Counted from the first letter of the stretch, positions 28,400 through 37,535 are shown. The stretch: 57,457 bases of DNA from Bacteroidota bacterium (GCA_026391455.1 JAPLEH010000014.1:1-57457); one strand, 5' to 3'. Translations and numbers: made by a program. The notes: generated by a model not told the origin, from the sequence alone.

Positions 28400-31231
28400 A
28401 TGGCAAAAACCGTCATCGCTTTCTTATTGACCGTGTTCCTGCTTGTTTGTTTTTCGCAGGTACCCACTGATGCACCTCCCGCAGCCATGCAAAGCAGGTA
28501 TGCGGCCGCCATGGCCAAATACCGTCAGGCCGAACATATCGTGAGCACTGCCGGAGATAATGAACCTTTATTGTTGCACGCAGACACCTTGTACAGCGAT
28601 GCACTGATACTTTTCCAAAGCCTCCAAAGTTATCTTCACCAACCCAAACATGACTCACTCCTCTTTATGACCCGGCTTCGAACGGGGTATATCCATTTCT
28701 ATTTCGACAGCCTGGAAGCCGCTAAAACCGATTACCTGGAAGCCATCCACCTGCACGCACAACTTTCCACCCGGGTAGCGGACTCCCTGCTTTTTTTACC
28801 TTACCTCTATACCGGTGCTGTTTTTTATACACAAAATCAATTCGACTCGGCGTTGGTGTATTATAAACTGGCCGAACAACTGAACGACCGGCACCCGAAA
28901 CCCTTGAAAGAATCACAACGGCTGTTCAACCGGCTTGGTGTTATGTTTTATGAAAACGGGAACTATACCCAGGCCCGTAATTATTTTGAAAAAGCCATTA
29001 CGGTATATGAAAAGTCTTCCGGAAAAGATCAAACGATTGTGGCCAATTTTCAAAATAACATCGCTTCTATATTGGTAAAACTGGAAGACTATGATGCAGC
29101 ACGAACTATCTACGAAAGCCTTTTGTCCACCGAAGTGTTCAATAATGAAATCTATCATAATCTGGGCATCATCTTCCTTCGCAAAAATGAACCCCAAAAA
29201 GCACTCAGTTATTTCAGGAAAGTAACCTATACGGATGAGCGTAAAAGCACCGATCTCTATTATAATTTTGCGGTAGCGCATGCAGCCCTGCAGAATACGG
29301 ATTCCGCCGACTTCTGGTTGCACCGGGCCATTGCTGAAAATATTCGTTGGAACGGACACCGGAGAAACGCTATACTGGGGTTGATATTGAAATTTCAGGG
29401 GGATATGGCGGTCCATCAAAAACATTTCCGCGAAGCCGCTTCCTTTTACCAGGAATCGATCATGCAATTTGCCCCGGGTTTCAATGAATCCGATATCACT
29501 AAAAACCCATCCACATTTATAACAGCCAGTTCGTATATCAATTTATTCAATGTACTCACCGCAAAAGCCGACGCGCTGCGCAACCTGTATGAGTCAGACA
29601 AAAACATCCCCTTATTACAGGCATCGCTGGGAGCCTATGAGGCAGCTTTTCAACTGGCTGATTATGTGTCCAGCACTTATGACTCGGATGAATCGCGTTT
29701 GTTCCTGAATAAGATCAAGCATTTTGTACACAATAAACCAATCGAGATCAGCCTCGAACTTTTTGAACGTACGGGTAATAAAGATCACCTTCATTCCGCC
29801 TACCTGTTTGACCAGCGCAATAAAGCATCCATCCTCTCCCTGAATGTGCGGGAAAACGAATTGAAATACCTGCCGGGCAATATCAGCAACCTGCTCAATG
29901 AAGAGGCCCATATCAAATCCAATATCACCCGCTGGGCATTGAAAGCCTCCACACTGTCTGATTCGTCTTCACTGGAACAATTGTTTTCACAAATACGCGA
30001 CAGCGAAATTGAATTGGGAAAACTCCGCGAAAAAATAAATGCAGACCCGGAATGGCAGCATAAAAATGCAACCGAACAGATTCCACCCGTCATTGATCTG
30101 CAGAAAAAACTGGACCCCTACTCGGCCCTCCTCTCCTATCATCTTTCTGAGAACGGGCTGCTGATCTTTGTTATTACCACCAATAGTTTTGAATACCACC
30201 CCATCCCGGTCAATAAAAGTTTTTATACCAATATCGAAGTGCTGAAAAGCGCCCTCCAAAACACCAATACGGGTGAACGCTATTCCGGTACTGAAGCAGC
30301 TTCTGCACTTTATCTGCAGCTCATCGCCCCGATAGCCACCCAACTGCAGCAAAAGAAAAGGCTGATCATCATTCCCGATGATGAATTGAATTACCTGCCT
30401 TTTGAATCGTTGCAGGATGCGGAAAAAAAATACCTCGTGGAGAAATTTGCTGTACAATATCAGTTCTCCACCCCGCTCGTTGTGCAATCACAAAACCAAT
30501 ATTCTTCTCCCGGCACATTGGCCTTTGCTCCTTTTGCTGCCCGTGGATATGAGGATTCCGCAGCACATACTTCTTTTGCTGTATTACCCGCTTCAAAAGA
30601 AGAGACCGGTTCATTGAGTGGTACGGTATTGATGGACAACACGGCCACCAAGGCCAATTTTCTGAAAATGGCCAATCATTTCGGTGTGCTGCACCTGGCC
30701 ACACATGCCAGTGTGAACAATGAAGATCCCGGCCGTTCTTATATCACATTCTATCCCGGTCAGCCGGATTATAAATTATACGCCCGGGAGATCTACGATC
30801 TGCACCTGGATTCCACCCGACTGATCATTCTCAGTGCCTGCGAAACAGGAACCGGTCAATTGATCAAGGGTGAAGGGCTGATGAGTCTGTCCCGTGCTTT
30901 TACCTATGCCGGTTGCCCCAATATCATCACATCCCTCTGGAAAGCGGAAGATAAAGCCACCGCTTTTATCACCAGCCGGCTGCATTATTATCTTGAAAGA
31001 AAATATACACGGGATGAGGCGTTGCAACAAGCCAAACTGGACCTTTTGCGAAGTTCGAGTATTGATCCCCGCTATAAATCGCCCCAGTACTGGGCCCATC
31101 TGATCTGCATTGGTAACTATGAAGCAGAACACAAAGGGAAGAACTGGTGGTGGATCGCGATCGTCATGATCGGTGGTGCCATCTTATATAAACTCTCCGG
31201 CCTACGCAAGGCAAAAAAGAAAAAGGGATAA
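28400..31231 (+). CDS. TPR-CHAT protein (caspase-like clan CD protease, membrane-anchored)
   Basis: 943 residues from ATG 28400 (MAKTVIAFLLTVFLLVCFSQ; ATG 28394 is equally possible). The promoter at 28340-28369 rules out earlier starts. Signal peptide, tetratricopeptide repeats (~50-400), a helical linker, then a CHAT domain (~600-910) with catalytic His769 in LATHAS and Cys814 in SACETGTG. A membrane helix near the C-terminus (WWWIAIVMIGGAILYKL) is followed by a basic tail. The protease-like domain would be periplasmic, anchored by the last helix. CHAT proteins share the caspase fold and usually cleave or signal in stress responses. No substrate is visible. Confidence 0.88.
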   Translation: MAKTVIAFLLTVFLLVCFSQVPTDAPPAAMQSRYAAAMAKYRQAEHIVSTAGDNEPLLLHADTLYSDALILFQSLQSYLHQPKHDSLLFMTRLRTGYIHFYFDSLEAAKTDYLEAIHLHAQLSTRVADSLLFLPYLYTGAVFYTQNQFDSALVYYKLAEQLNDRHPKPLKESQRLFNRLGVMFYENGNYTQARNYFEKAITVYEKSSGKDQTIVANFQNNIASILVKLEDYDAARTIYESLLSTEVFNNEIYHNLGIIFLRKNEPQKALSYFRKVTYTDERKSTDLYYNFAVAHAALQNTDSADFWLHRAIAENIRWNGHRRNAILGLILKFQGDMAVHQKHFREAASFYQESIMQFAPGFNESDITKNPSTFITASSYINLFNVLTAKADALRNLYESDKNIPLLQASLGAYEAAFQLADYVSSTYDSDESRLFLNKIKHFVHNKPIEISLELFERTGNKDHLHSAYLFDQRNKASILSLNVRENELKYLPGNISNLLNEEAHIKSNITRWALKASTLSDSSSLEQLFSQIRDSEIELGKLREKINADPEWQHKNATEQIPPVIDLQKKLDPYSALLSYHLSENGLLIFVITTNSFEYHPIPVNKSFYTNIEVLKSALQNTNTGERYSGTEAASALYLQLIAPIATQLQQKKRLIIIPDDELNYLPFESLQDAEKKYLVEKFAVQYQFSTPLVVQSQNQYSSPGTLAFAPFAARGYEDSAAHTSFAVLPASKEETGSLSGTVLMDNTATKANFLKMANHFGVLHLATHASVNNEDPGRSYITFYPGQPDYKLYAREIYDLHLDSTRLIILSACETGTGQLIKGEGLMSLSRAFTYAGCPNIITSLWKAEDKATAFITSRLHYYLERKYTRDEALQQAKLDLLRSSSIDPRYKSPQYWAHLICIGNYEAEHKGKNWWWIAIVMIGGAILYKLSGLRKAKKKKG

Positions 31232-31275
31232 AGAAAAGCAGAATTCCATTCCTCCTTTTTCTTTATCCCCTTTTT
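31221..31275. terminator. Bidirectional hairpin terminator
   Basis: The AAAAGGGATAAAGAAAAG arm overlaps the CHAT stop codon. It pairs with CTTTTTCTTTATCCCC, followed by a T run. It separates the CHAT gene from the convergent DUF4382 gene. Confidence 0.75.
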
Positions 31276-31308
31276 GTTCAGGGGTGCGGTTTCTCACAGG
31301 TTAATTCG

Positions 31309-32163
31309 TTATTGACGTAGTGTGATCACTGGTAAATGCGTGTCTTCCCGGTTGCGTACGATTACATTATTGATGGTGGTATCGTTATATCCATTTTGTC
31401 CGTCGATGATCACTTTGTAAGTACCGGCTGTAAGGCCCACGATCTTGAACTCACCATCATCATCATCCGGAATAGCTGTTGCTGTATCCGAACCGATTAC
31501 TGCTTTAATGATGGGATCTGCGGCACGGGGTAATACTTTTCCTTCTATTTCGCCGGAATTGCTGCGGCAGAATATTTTGATATGTGATTTAAGGCGATAG
31601 CCATGGCCACTGCCGGAGCCGCTGTTGTCTTCCTGAATGGAATTGCCTGCATCGAAGTCGATCCAAAAAGCAACCTGTCCGGCACTGATCTCAAAATTGG
31701 ACGCATCCAGATTGGCCACTACCTGACGGTCTTCATCTTTTACGCGCAGCGGGTAACTGGTGGTGCCTTTTACCGACCGGTTTAATGTACCCAGTGTAAG
31801 GCGGATCTTTTTCAATCTTCCATTGGGTAATGTGCCGGTGGCAAATAAGGTGTCGAGGCCATTGCGGAAGCGAAGAATGTCATATACCCCGGGATTGATA
31901 TTGAGGGATACCCATCCATCGTTTGGCAAAGTATCATCTTCCAGTTTTACCTCCAGCCCGCGGATATCAATAAGTACACTGTCAAAAACCGGAGTCTGAT
32001 GGTCGGTGAGATAAATACGGGCCTGGTGGGGTTGGTTCAGATTACTTCCTTCATTGGTACCGCTTACATCCTTCTGACAGGAAATAAATACCAGCGAACT
32101 GATTACGATGGTGGCTAAAAAGAAACGGATTAGTTTTTTCATAACTGTTTTTTTCATGTTCAC
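31309..32163 (-). CDS. DUF4382-domain lipoprotein
   Basis: 284 residues. Lipoprotein signal MKKLIRFFLATIVISSLVFI ending in the lipobox ISCQKD. The DUF4382 domain (~45-190) shows ARIYLTDHQTPVFDSVLIDI, VYDILRFRNGLDTLFATGTL and a calcium-type Asp-rich end. A C-terminal carboxypeptidase-regulatory-like β-sandwich (~205-280) with FKIVGLTAGTYKVIIDG follows. Exported lipoprotein of unknown function. It lies just downstream of the sigma/anti-sigma operon but is separated from it by a terminator, so it should have its own promoter. Confidence 0.85.
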   Translation of the reverse strand: MNMKKTVMKKLIRFFLATIVISSLVFISCQKDVSGTNEGSNLNQPHQARIYLTDHQTPVFDSVLIDIRGLEVKLEDDTLPNDGWVSLNINPGVYDILRFRNGLDTLFATGTLPNGRLKKIRLTLGTLNRSVKGTTSYPLRVKDEDRQVVANLDASNFEISAGQVAFWIDFDAGNSIQEDNSGSGSGHGYRLKSHIKIFCRSNSGEIEGKVLPRAADPIIKAVIGSDTATAIPDDDDGEFKIVGLTAGTYKVIIDGQNGYNDTTINNVIVRNREDTHLPVITLRQ

Positions 32164-32213
32164 GAATACGTGGTTAACAGATATGAGTAAACGCCAACAG
32201 GAAAAATGTAACC

Positions 32214-32246
32214 AAAAAAAATCCTCTCCTGAAACCGGGAGAGGAT
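32214..32246 (-). terminator. Rho-independent terminator of the sigma operon
   Basis: 9-bp stem ATCCTCTCC/GGAGAGGAT at 32221-32246. Read on the minus strand, a run of eight T follows (32213-32220). It lies 22 bp after the anti-sigma-like gene. Confidence 0.88.
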
Positions 32247-32267
32247 CACTGTTAATGGCTCAACTGT

Positions 32268-33038
32268 TTACCGCCATTTGAGCATTTTCACCTGGCGAAT
32301 CATTTTTTTGGTCACTTTACTGTGATAGGTATGCGCCGGGTCCTGCTTTATTTTATCCATCAATTCCAGTGCATAATCATAGTCGCGGGTGTGGATATAA
32401 CTTAAAGCCAGGTAATATTCTGCATCATCGTTGAGTGTTTTTACCGCTGCCCCTTTATTCATATCCAGTACGGCCGTAAAATTATTGATGGCGCTGGTAA
32501 AGTCCTTACTCTGCATGGCGGATACGCCACTGAGAAAGGCAGCTTTTACACCGGTTTCTTCTTTGGCTGAGTAGATACGGATTACCTCTTTATAATTACC
32601 GGCGCGGTATGCTTTTTCAGTGGCTGTTTCGGTCGTATTTATATCGCGGGTGGATGACAATTCATATGGCTGGTAATTGGCACTAAAAACTTTATCCGGC
32701 GAAAGGGTAAAGAACTGGTATGCGATATAGCCCCCCACGAGCAGTAATAAACTGGCTGCAACGGACAGGGCATACCGAAGGGTACGGCGGCTGTTACTGA
32801 TCGGCTTCACCGGGGCAATCTGCATTTCATTCATCATCTCCTGGTGAATGGAAGCTACTTTTTGTTGCAGGCCATAATAGCGTATAGATTCGCGGGTGAG
32901 CAGCAGGCTGTCGTACTGTTGCTGCAAGGCAGCATCAGCAGCCAGTTGCTGTTCCAGGTTGTTTTTTTCTTCCCCCTGTATCTCACCGTCGAGGTATTGT
33001 ACGAGCAGTTCATTCATATCGGGTGTAGAATTATTCAT
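32268..33038 (-). CDS. Membrane TPR protein, putative partner (anti-sigma) of ECF sigma factor
   Basis: 256 residues. The N-terminal ~85 residues are cytoplasmic and acidic (MNELLVQYLDGEIQGEEKNN), as in many anti-sigma factors with a zinc-finger-like start, but no Cys/His zinc motif is present. A single membrane helix (~87-108, YALSVAASLLLLVGGYIAYQ) is followed by a periplasmic part with TPR-like helices (AYRAGNYKEVIRIYSAKE, YYLALSYIHTRDYDYALELM). The start overlaps the sigma gene by 8 bp, so they are translated together. Anti-sigma function is inferred from topology and context. Confidence 0.75.
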   Translation of the reverse strand: MNNSTPDMNELLVQYLDGEIQGEEKNNLEQQLAADAALQQQYDSLLLTRESIRYYGLQQKVASIHQEMMNEMQIAPVKPISNSRRTLRYALSVAASLLLLVGGYIAYQFFTLSPDKVFSANYQPYELSSTRDINTTETATEKAYRAGNYKEVIRIYSAKEETGVKAAFLSGVSAMQSKDFTSAINNFTAVLDMNKGAAVKTLNDDAEYYLALSYIHTRDYDYALELMDKIKQDPAHTYHSKVTKKMIRQVKMLKWR

Positions 33039-33654
33039 GTAATAAGTTTTTCAGTGTATCTTTTAACGATGGTTTTTCGAGAATCATTTGTTCCAGTTGT
33101 TTCAGGCATTTATATTTTTTATTCCGCACTACCTGTTCATTATCATAATCGGTCGCATCCAGTATCTCTTTCATCGACATATTTTCATAATAAAAAAGCA
33201 GCAGTATTTTTTTACAGGTATCACCCAATGCGGCCACCAATTTCAAAATAGCGGCTTTCCCTTCGCGGTCGGCGATGGCCTGATGTCCATCGGGAGTGAT
33301 CCGGTCTTTTTCCTGCTCGCCGTATGTGCCTTTGGCGAATTTCTCTTCCCTGGCTACTGCCCTTCCGCGTCGTTTCAGTTCATTGAGCCAGGTATGCCGG
33401 TTGAGGGAGAATAAAAAGGTCTTGATCGTGGATTCTCCCCTGAATTTGTCTTTTTTAACCAGGTCAATAAAATTCACCACCACTTCCTGAAACACATCTT
33501 CGGCATCCTGCTGGCTTCCGCTATTATTCATAATGTACCAGCTAAGTCCCTCAAAATGTGATCTGTAAATAGCTTTGATCGTCTCATCCATTCTTTTTCC
33601 GCCTTTCAGGTTGTCGACCAACTCCTGATCGGAAAAGTTCCTGATTACCTCCAT
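33031..33654 (-). CDS. ECF-type RNA polymerase sigma-70 factor
   Basis: 207 residues. Region 2 (~25-95) holds IYRSHFEGLSWYIMNNSGSQ, DAEDVFQEVVVNFI and KTFLFSLNRHTWLNELKRRG. Region 4 (~130-190) holds LVAALGDTCKKILLLFYYEN and MSMKEILDATDYDNEQVVRN, a helix-turn-helix. It recruits RNA polymerase to its regulon in response to an envelope signal passed through the overlapping membrane protein. Related sigma genes in Bacteroidota often neighbour CHAT or TPR genes, as here. Confidence 0.93.
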   Translation of the reverse strand: MEVIRNFSDQELVDNLKGGKRMDETIKAIYRSHFEGLSWYIMNNSGSQQDAEDVFQEVVVNFIDLVKKDKFRGESTIKTFLFSLNRHTWLNELKRRGRAVAREEKFAKGTYGEQEKDRITPDGHQAIADREGKAAILKLVAALGDTCKKILLLFYYENMSMKEILDATDYDNEQVVRNKKYKCLKQLEQMILEKPSLKDTLKNLLHE

Positions 33655-33743
33655 GCGTTATTCGTAAATTTGTAAGTTTAAAACCCGGGTTTGTAACCCA
33701 AACTAACTATATTTTTTTAAGAAAAATTCCAAAAAAGGTACAA

Positions 33744-34259
33744 ATGGGCCCCAATTACTTCGATTTATTTGAGATTCCGGTACAGTTGAAGGTCGATACC
33801 GCCGCCCTTTCGGCCCGGTTCTTTGCGCTGAGCCGCCAGTTTCACCCGGATTATTATGCGCAGGCGGGTCCCGAAGAGCAGGCCGGAGCGCTGGAACAAT
33901 CCGCCCAACTTAATAAAGCCTGGAAAACATTCAACGACCCGGATGCCACCATAAAATATGTATTGCAGGAAAAAGGATTGTTGGAGGAAGAAGAAAAATA
34001 CGAACTATCCCCCGCCTTTTTGATGGAAGTGATGGATATCAATGAAGCCCTGATGGACCTGGATGGAGATGCGGCTGGTGAACAATTGCTGCAACAAATA
34101 AATGAACTGGAAAAAGATATTTATGCCCCCGTTCAGACGGTGGTGGAACAATACCGGGAGGGCATCACCACGCGGGAGGAGTTGCTGCAGGTGAAGGAAT
34201 GGTATTTTCAGAAAAAATATTTAGACCGCATCCGGCAGCAATTAAAGGGAATGGCTTAA
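33744..34259 (+). CDS. hscB: Fe-S cluster co-chaperone HscB
   Basis: 171 residues. The J-domain (~1-75) opens NYFDLFEIPVQLKVDTAALS and has the essential HPD in RQFHPDYYAQ (HPD near residue 37). The C-terminal HSCB domain (~90-170) is a three-helix bundle (SPAFLMEVMDINEALMDLDG, YLDRIRQQLKG). It delivers scaffold-bound Fe-S clusters to an Hsp70 chaperone. It stands alone here, with no isc or hscA gene next to it. A tRNA gene follows 103 bp downstream. Confidence 0.93.
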   Translation: MGPNYFDLFEIPVQLKVDTAALSARFFALSRQFHPDYYAQAGPEEQAGALEQSAQLNKAWKTFNDPDATIKYVLQEKGLLEEEEKYELSPAFLMEVMDINEALMDLDGDAAGEQLLQQINELEKDIYAPVQTVVEQYREGITTREELLQVKEWYFQKKYLDRIRQQLKGMA

Positions 34260-34282
34260 TATTGCAGCCCGAACGCGGGTTC

Positions 34283-34357
34283 TAAAAGTTGAAGAAGTTG
34301 AAAAATGAGTTTAACAACCTATGTAACCTCTGAAACTTATGCAACCTATGTAACCTA
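34283..34357. repeat. CAACCTATGTAAC-type intergenic repeat
   Basis: Between hscB and the tRNA. AAGTTGAAGAAGTTGAA (the complement of the TTCAAC units at 16400) is followed by AACAACCTATGTAACCT and a 22-nt stretch (34336-34357) that matches 16321-16342 with one difference. Non-coding. Confidence 0.75.
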
Positions 34358-34362
34358 AATGG

Positions 34363-34446
34363 GCCCTGGTGGCGGAACTGGTAGACGCACTGGACTCAAA
34401 ATCCAGCGGTAGCAATACCGTATCGGTTCGATTCCGATCTAGGGCA
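34363..34446 (+). tRNA. tRNA-Leu (CAA anticodon)
   Basis: 84 nt before CCA addition. Acceptor stem GCCCTGG with CTAGGGC, D-arm, anticodon stem CTGGA/TCCAG with loop CTCAAAA (anticodon CAA, reading UUG), a long type-II variable arm (GGTAGCAATACC), and T-arm CGGTTCGATTCCG. CCA is not encoded. The 3' end doubles as a probable integration site: its last 14 nt are repeated at 44455-44468. Confidence 0.95.
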
Positions 34447-34447
34447 C
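34434..34447. other. attL-like site in the tRNA-Leu 3' end
   Basis: CCGATCTAGGGCAC within the tRNA-Leu T-arm and acceptor stem. It is identical to 44455-44468. Upstream of both copies is a further shared GGTTCGAT, at different spacing (1 nt versus 6 nt). Confidence 0.7.
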
Positions 34448-34456
34448 TACAAAGGA

Positions 34457-34489
34457 TTGGCTCCCAAAAACGGGAGCCAATTTCTTTTT
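34457..34489 (+). terminator. Terminator after tRNA-Leu
   Basis: 9-bp stem TTGGCTCCC/GGGAGCCAA (34457-34480) followed by TTTCTTTTT. It lies 10 nt after the mature tRNA end, just inside the island. Confidence 0.88.
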
Positions 34490-34549
34490 AGAAGGGCTAA
34501 AGCTTTTTCTGTACTCTATCTCAGGGTAAGCGCTTCATTCACTCTTTTG

Positions 34550-34573
34550 CCACAGAGACATAGAAACACAGAA
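34550..34573. repeat. CACAGAGACA-type low-complexity remnant
   Basis: CCACAGAGACATAGAAACAC is a degenerate short unit of the kind scattered in Bacteroidota intergenic DNA. It lies between the tRNA terminator and the TPR gene. No coding sign. Confidence 0.35.
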
Positions 34574-34623
34574 TTCCGGCAAAAGCAGTATAGGTTTATT
34601 TTATTTGTGCTCTGCCTACACAA

Positions 34624-35952
34624 TCAACTTAATTCATTTAATCTCTCAGCGATTGAACCGGCATATTGTGCATATTCTTCTACTAAAGGATATTTAACTG
34701 ATAATTCTGCCCATAGATGCAATGCTTCTTGATAATAAAAAATAGCTTTTTCATTATTAGCCTGGTCTGCTAAAAAAGTAGCAAACTGGGAGCATACAAC
34801 GGCAAGATCGCTTTTGGCCAAATATCCTTCTGTGGCTTCTTTTTCCAGCTCCATAAACAATGGTATCGCTTTTGAAAAATGGTACTCGCATTTTTCAAAC
34901 TGATTTGCTTGTTGGTATATGGTTGCAAGCAGGCTATATGCTATAGATTGTACCCTTCTTAATTGAACAAATTTTGGAATCCGTTCCAGTAGTTCATTGG
35001 CCAAGTTTAATGCGTTATTGAGCATAATCAAAGCGTCGTCATCTCTGTTCAGACTTATATATATTCTCCCAAGTGTCAGCAGCGCAGGCGCAAAATTAAT
35101 CTCCATCAACAAGGCGTCTGGCAAACTGTACCGTAGTTCGGATGATAACCGAAAATATTCTTCATAGCTTTCGACGGCATTTGGGAGATCATTTAGTGAA
35201 AAAAAAGTATACCCTAATTTTTGAAACGAGATCGCATTCACAAGCTGGATCTCAATACTTTTGTTTTCATTTGCCAATGCTTCACTTGCCATCAGGTTGG
35301 CTTTTTGAAAGTGGATCAGGCATGATCTCAATTCATCGCTCATTGCATAAAAATCGCCCATATTGATATGGGCTTTGATCACCCTGTATATAATTTCCGG
35401 GTCTGTAGGGAAAAGGATATACAGGTCATCATATAATGCCATGTTTAGCTTCGAGTATAGCCCGGCATTACCGGTATCTCCCAGTTGTATATACGCTTCG
35501 CTCAATAATTGATGAAAGAATCCCCTTATTTTCTTCAGATCATGATCGTCAGGATATGATAAAGTTTGCGTGGTCAACAGGGAGAGCCCATCAAGGAGTG
35601 GCTGCAGGGCTTCCTGAAACTTTAATAGCCTACAGCATATGACGGCGGAACAAAGTAAGGTCATGGCTTTAACATTATCAAAATCCTCTTTATCAAACTC
35701 TCCCTGGTGCTCATTTAGCAACGTAATGATCTGGCTATTTGTTTTTTGCGCTGATTCAATATCCCCTGCATCAACATAATATCCCACATTAGACTGTAAA
35801 GTAATAATATAAAGAGAAATATCAAATCTCGTTGCCTTTTCAATAAGCTTAGCCGATTGTTCTCTGGCAGCATGATAATCCCCGGAAAACACGAAGCTTT
35901 TCTGTAGTGCCATTCGTAAAAGCATCATGCGCGCAATGCCGTCTCGTGTCAT
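34624..35952 (-). CDS. TPR-repeat protein of the caspase/NB-ARC operon
   Basis: 442 residues made almost wholly of helical tetratricopeptide-like repeats: SAVICCRLLKFQEALQPLL, SFQKLGYTFFSLNDLPNAVE, ALLTLGRIYISLNRDDDALI, LATIYQQANQFEKCEYHFSK, ATFLADQANNEKAIFYYQEA. No signal peptide, no membrane helix, no catalytic motif. In many STAND proteins a TPR array is fused to the ATPase as its sensor. Here the NB-ARC protein lacks one and this gene starts 38 bp after it, so it is probably the sensor or scaffold subunit. Last gene of the five-gene operon, AT-rich like the rest. Confidence 0.87.
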   Translation of the reverse strand: MTRDGIARMMLLRMALQKSFVFSGDYHAAREQSAKLIEKATRFDISLYIITLQSNVGYYVDAGDIESAQKTNSQIITLLNEHQGEFDKEDFDNVKAMTLLCSAVICCRLLKFQEALQPLLDGLSLLTTQTLSYPDDHDLKKIRGFFHQLLSEAYIQLGDTGNAGLYSKLNMALYDDLYILFPTDPEIIYRVIKAHINMGDFYAMSDELRSCLIHFQKANLMASEALANENKSIEIQLVNAISFQKLGYTFFSLNDLPNAVESYEEYFRLSSELRYSLPDALLMEINFAPALLTLGRIYISLNRDDDALIMLNNALNLANELLERIPKFVQLRRVQSIAYSLLATIYQQANQFEKCEYHFSKAIPLFMELEKEATEGYLAKSDLAVVCSQFATFLADQANNEKAIFYYQEALHLWAELSVKYPLVEEYAQYAGSIAERLNELS

Positions 35953-35990
35953 AATTGATTTTTTAATATTGATTATACCGTTAAAGATCT

Positions 35991-37535
35991 TTACCCCGGC
36001 CTGCTATTTTTTTCATCCAAAAGATCTATTTTGTCTGCTGCTGCTTTCGCATATTGCTGAAAACGTTCAGGGTATATGATTACTTTTCTGAGAATATCGG
36101 TAATTGTTTCTACCAAAGGTGCGCAGTTGTCGCTATCGGGACCTAATTTTTCGTAAACAACATCCTGAACTAACTGATGCATCCTATATGCCAGATTTCG
36201 GGAATCATCTTCACCCTGTAAAATTTGTTGCTTTTCCTGTATCCAGCCTGTTTGCATGATTTCATGAAGACGTCCCACGAAAGCATTTTCGGAGTTTTCT
36301 TCGATCCGCCAAAGAATTAAAAGGTCTGCAACAGGGATATCATGAGGTGGTAAAACAGAAAAAAACCGGAGCATGGTTGCTATTGCTTCATTTTCATCAT
36401 CCGCCTCTTTATCGCCGGTTATTTCCACTAGATAGGCAGTTTCAAACAAGTTTAACATGTATTCATGTAATGTGGCTTTGCTGAGGCTCTTGCCTTCATA
36501 ATGTGGAGGTTCTCGCCAGATTTTTGCCTTAAGGTTTTTATGGTTAGTTTTTTTTTCCAGGTAAGCGCTTATTATGCTTTTGACTGACAAACCTCTGTTA
36601 TTGCCTGTTTTAGCCAATAATTCAGTAAGTAAAGTATGGCAACAAATAATCTCTAAAAGTTTCTTTAAATTTGCTTCAATGCCTTGTTCTGCAATGTATT
36701 TTTCCAGTCTATACTTTCGCTCATTATCAGGTACAATTGTCATATTCTCCTTCGTATAATAGAAGGCAAACAGTAACATAGCATCTTCAATTTCCAGTTC
36801 GCTAACATCAAGAAAAGCATACATATCCGGCGCTGCTCTTGTTGTAATGAGAATTTTCCATCCTGTTTCGTTAAAACTGAGGTACATCTCTTCCAATTCT
36901 TTGTAGTCCTGCTGAATAACATTGTCTATCACGAGAAGGTTATTCCCTTTGATTTTTTTCATTTCTGATTTGACCATTTCCAGCTGCTTCTCCAGGTCGA
37001 GATGCTTCTCCATGTCAAGATTCTTCCTTTTTTCTTCCAGGCCCAGGGCTAAGGACACTGTAAGGATGAAAGAGTATTTAAGATTTTTATTGACCGAAGC
37101 ATATATTATCTTATCAAAACTATTCAGGCAATGGTCACTGTATAGATATTCCTGCACCAAAGTCGTCTTTCCCATTCCTCCTATACCTTTTAATAATAAT
37201 ACATCCACACGAATGGATTTGTTAGTCAGCGTATTATGGATCTCCTGTAGGAATGTTTCCCGCCCGATAAAGAATCTTGGACGAATGGGGATATTGTAAT
37301 GAATACTTACGCTTTCTTTTAGCCCTAGTGTGTCGATGAATATCTTTACCTTGCTGATGAACTCGTTGCTCATATTCTCAATAGCAATACTCCTGAGGTT
37401 TGCAAAAGCATGCTGATCATATTGCAAATTTGATTCTGCTATACGTTCAAATACTTCAGGAAGAGCAGATCTTCCTTGCATATCAAGCATTCTTTTTAGC
37501 TCAAATTTGAAGTTTTTCAGAAGCAAAGATGTCAT
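35991..37535 (-). CDS. NB-ARC STAND ATPase with N-terminal caspase-matching adaptor domain
   Basis: 514 residues. Residues 9-70 form an adaptor domain that is clearly homologous to the C-terminus of the caspase encoded next door (23 identities in 48 ungapped positions). Then the NB-ARC module: GRETFLQEIH (91-100), P-loop GIGGMGKTT (117-125), Walker B LLVIDNV (200-206), sensor 1 KILITTRA (227-234), and an MHD-like MHQ (452-454) in the winged-helix region. The nucleotide-binding residues appear intact. The protein ends shortly after, without repeats of its own. By family knowledge such ATPases oligomerise on a trigger and recruit an effector. Here the effector should be the caspase and the sensor the separate TPR protein. 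Anti-phage role is inferred. Confidence 0.9.
   Translation of the reverse strand: MTSLLLKNFKFELKRMLDMQGRSALPEVFERIAESNLQYDQHAFANLRSIAIENMSNEFISKVKIFIDTLGLKESVSIHYNIPIRPRFFIGRETFLQEIHNTLTNKSIRVDVLLLKGIGGMGKTTLVQEYLYSDHCLNSFDKIIYASVNKNLKYSFILTVSLALGLEEKRKNLDMEKHLDLEKQLEMVKSEMKKIKGNNLLVIDNVIQQDYKELEEMYLSFNETGWKILITTRAAPDMYAFLDVSELEIEDAMLLFAFYYTKENMTIVPDNERKYRLEKYIAEQGIEANLKKLLEIICCHTLLTELLAKTGNNRGLSVKSIISAYLEKKTNHKNLKAKIWREPPHYEGKSLSKATLHEYMLNLFETAYLVEITGDKEADDENEAIATMLRFFSVLPPHDIPVADLLILWRIEENSENAFVGRLHEIMQTGWIQEKQQILQGEDDSRNLAYRMHQLVQDVVYEKLGPDSDNCAPLVETITDILRKVIIYPERFQQYAKAAADKIDLLDEKNSRPG

Noticed and set aside
28340-28400. ATG at 28340 as the start of the CHAT protein
   Set aside because: A perfect promoter at 28340-28369 lies downstream of it, and the added residues precede a complete signal peptide.
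35953-35990. NB-ARC and TPR genes as one gene broken by a nonsense mutation
   Set aside because: The 38-bp gap contains several stops in the relevant frames, the TPR gene has its own ATG, and both proteins have complete ends. Separate subunits are more likely, although an ancient split cannot be excluded.
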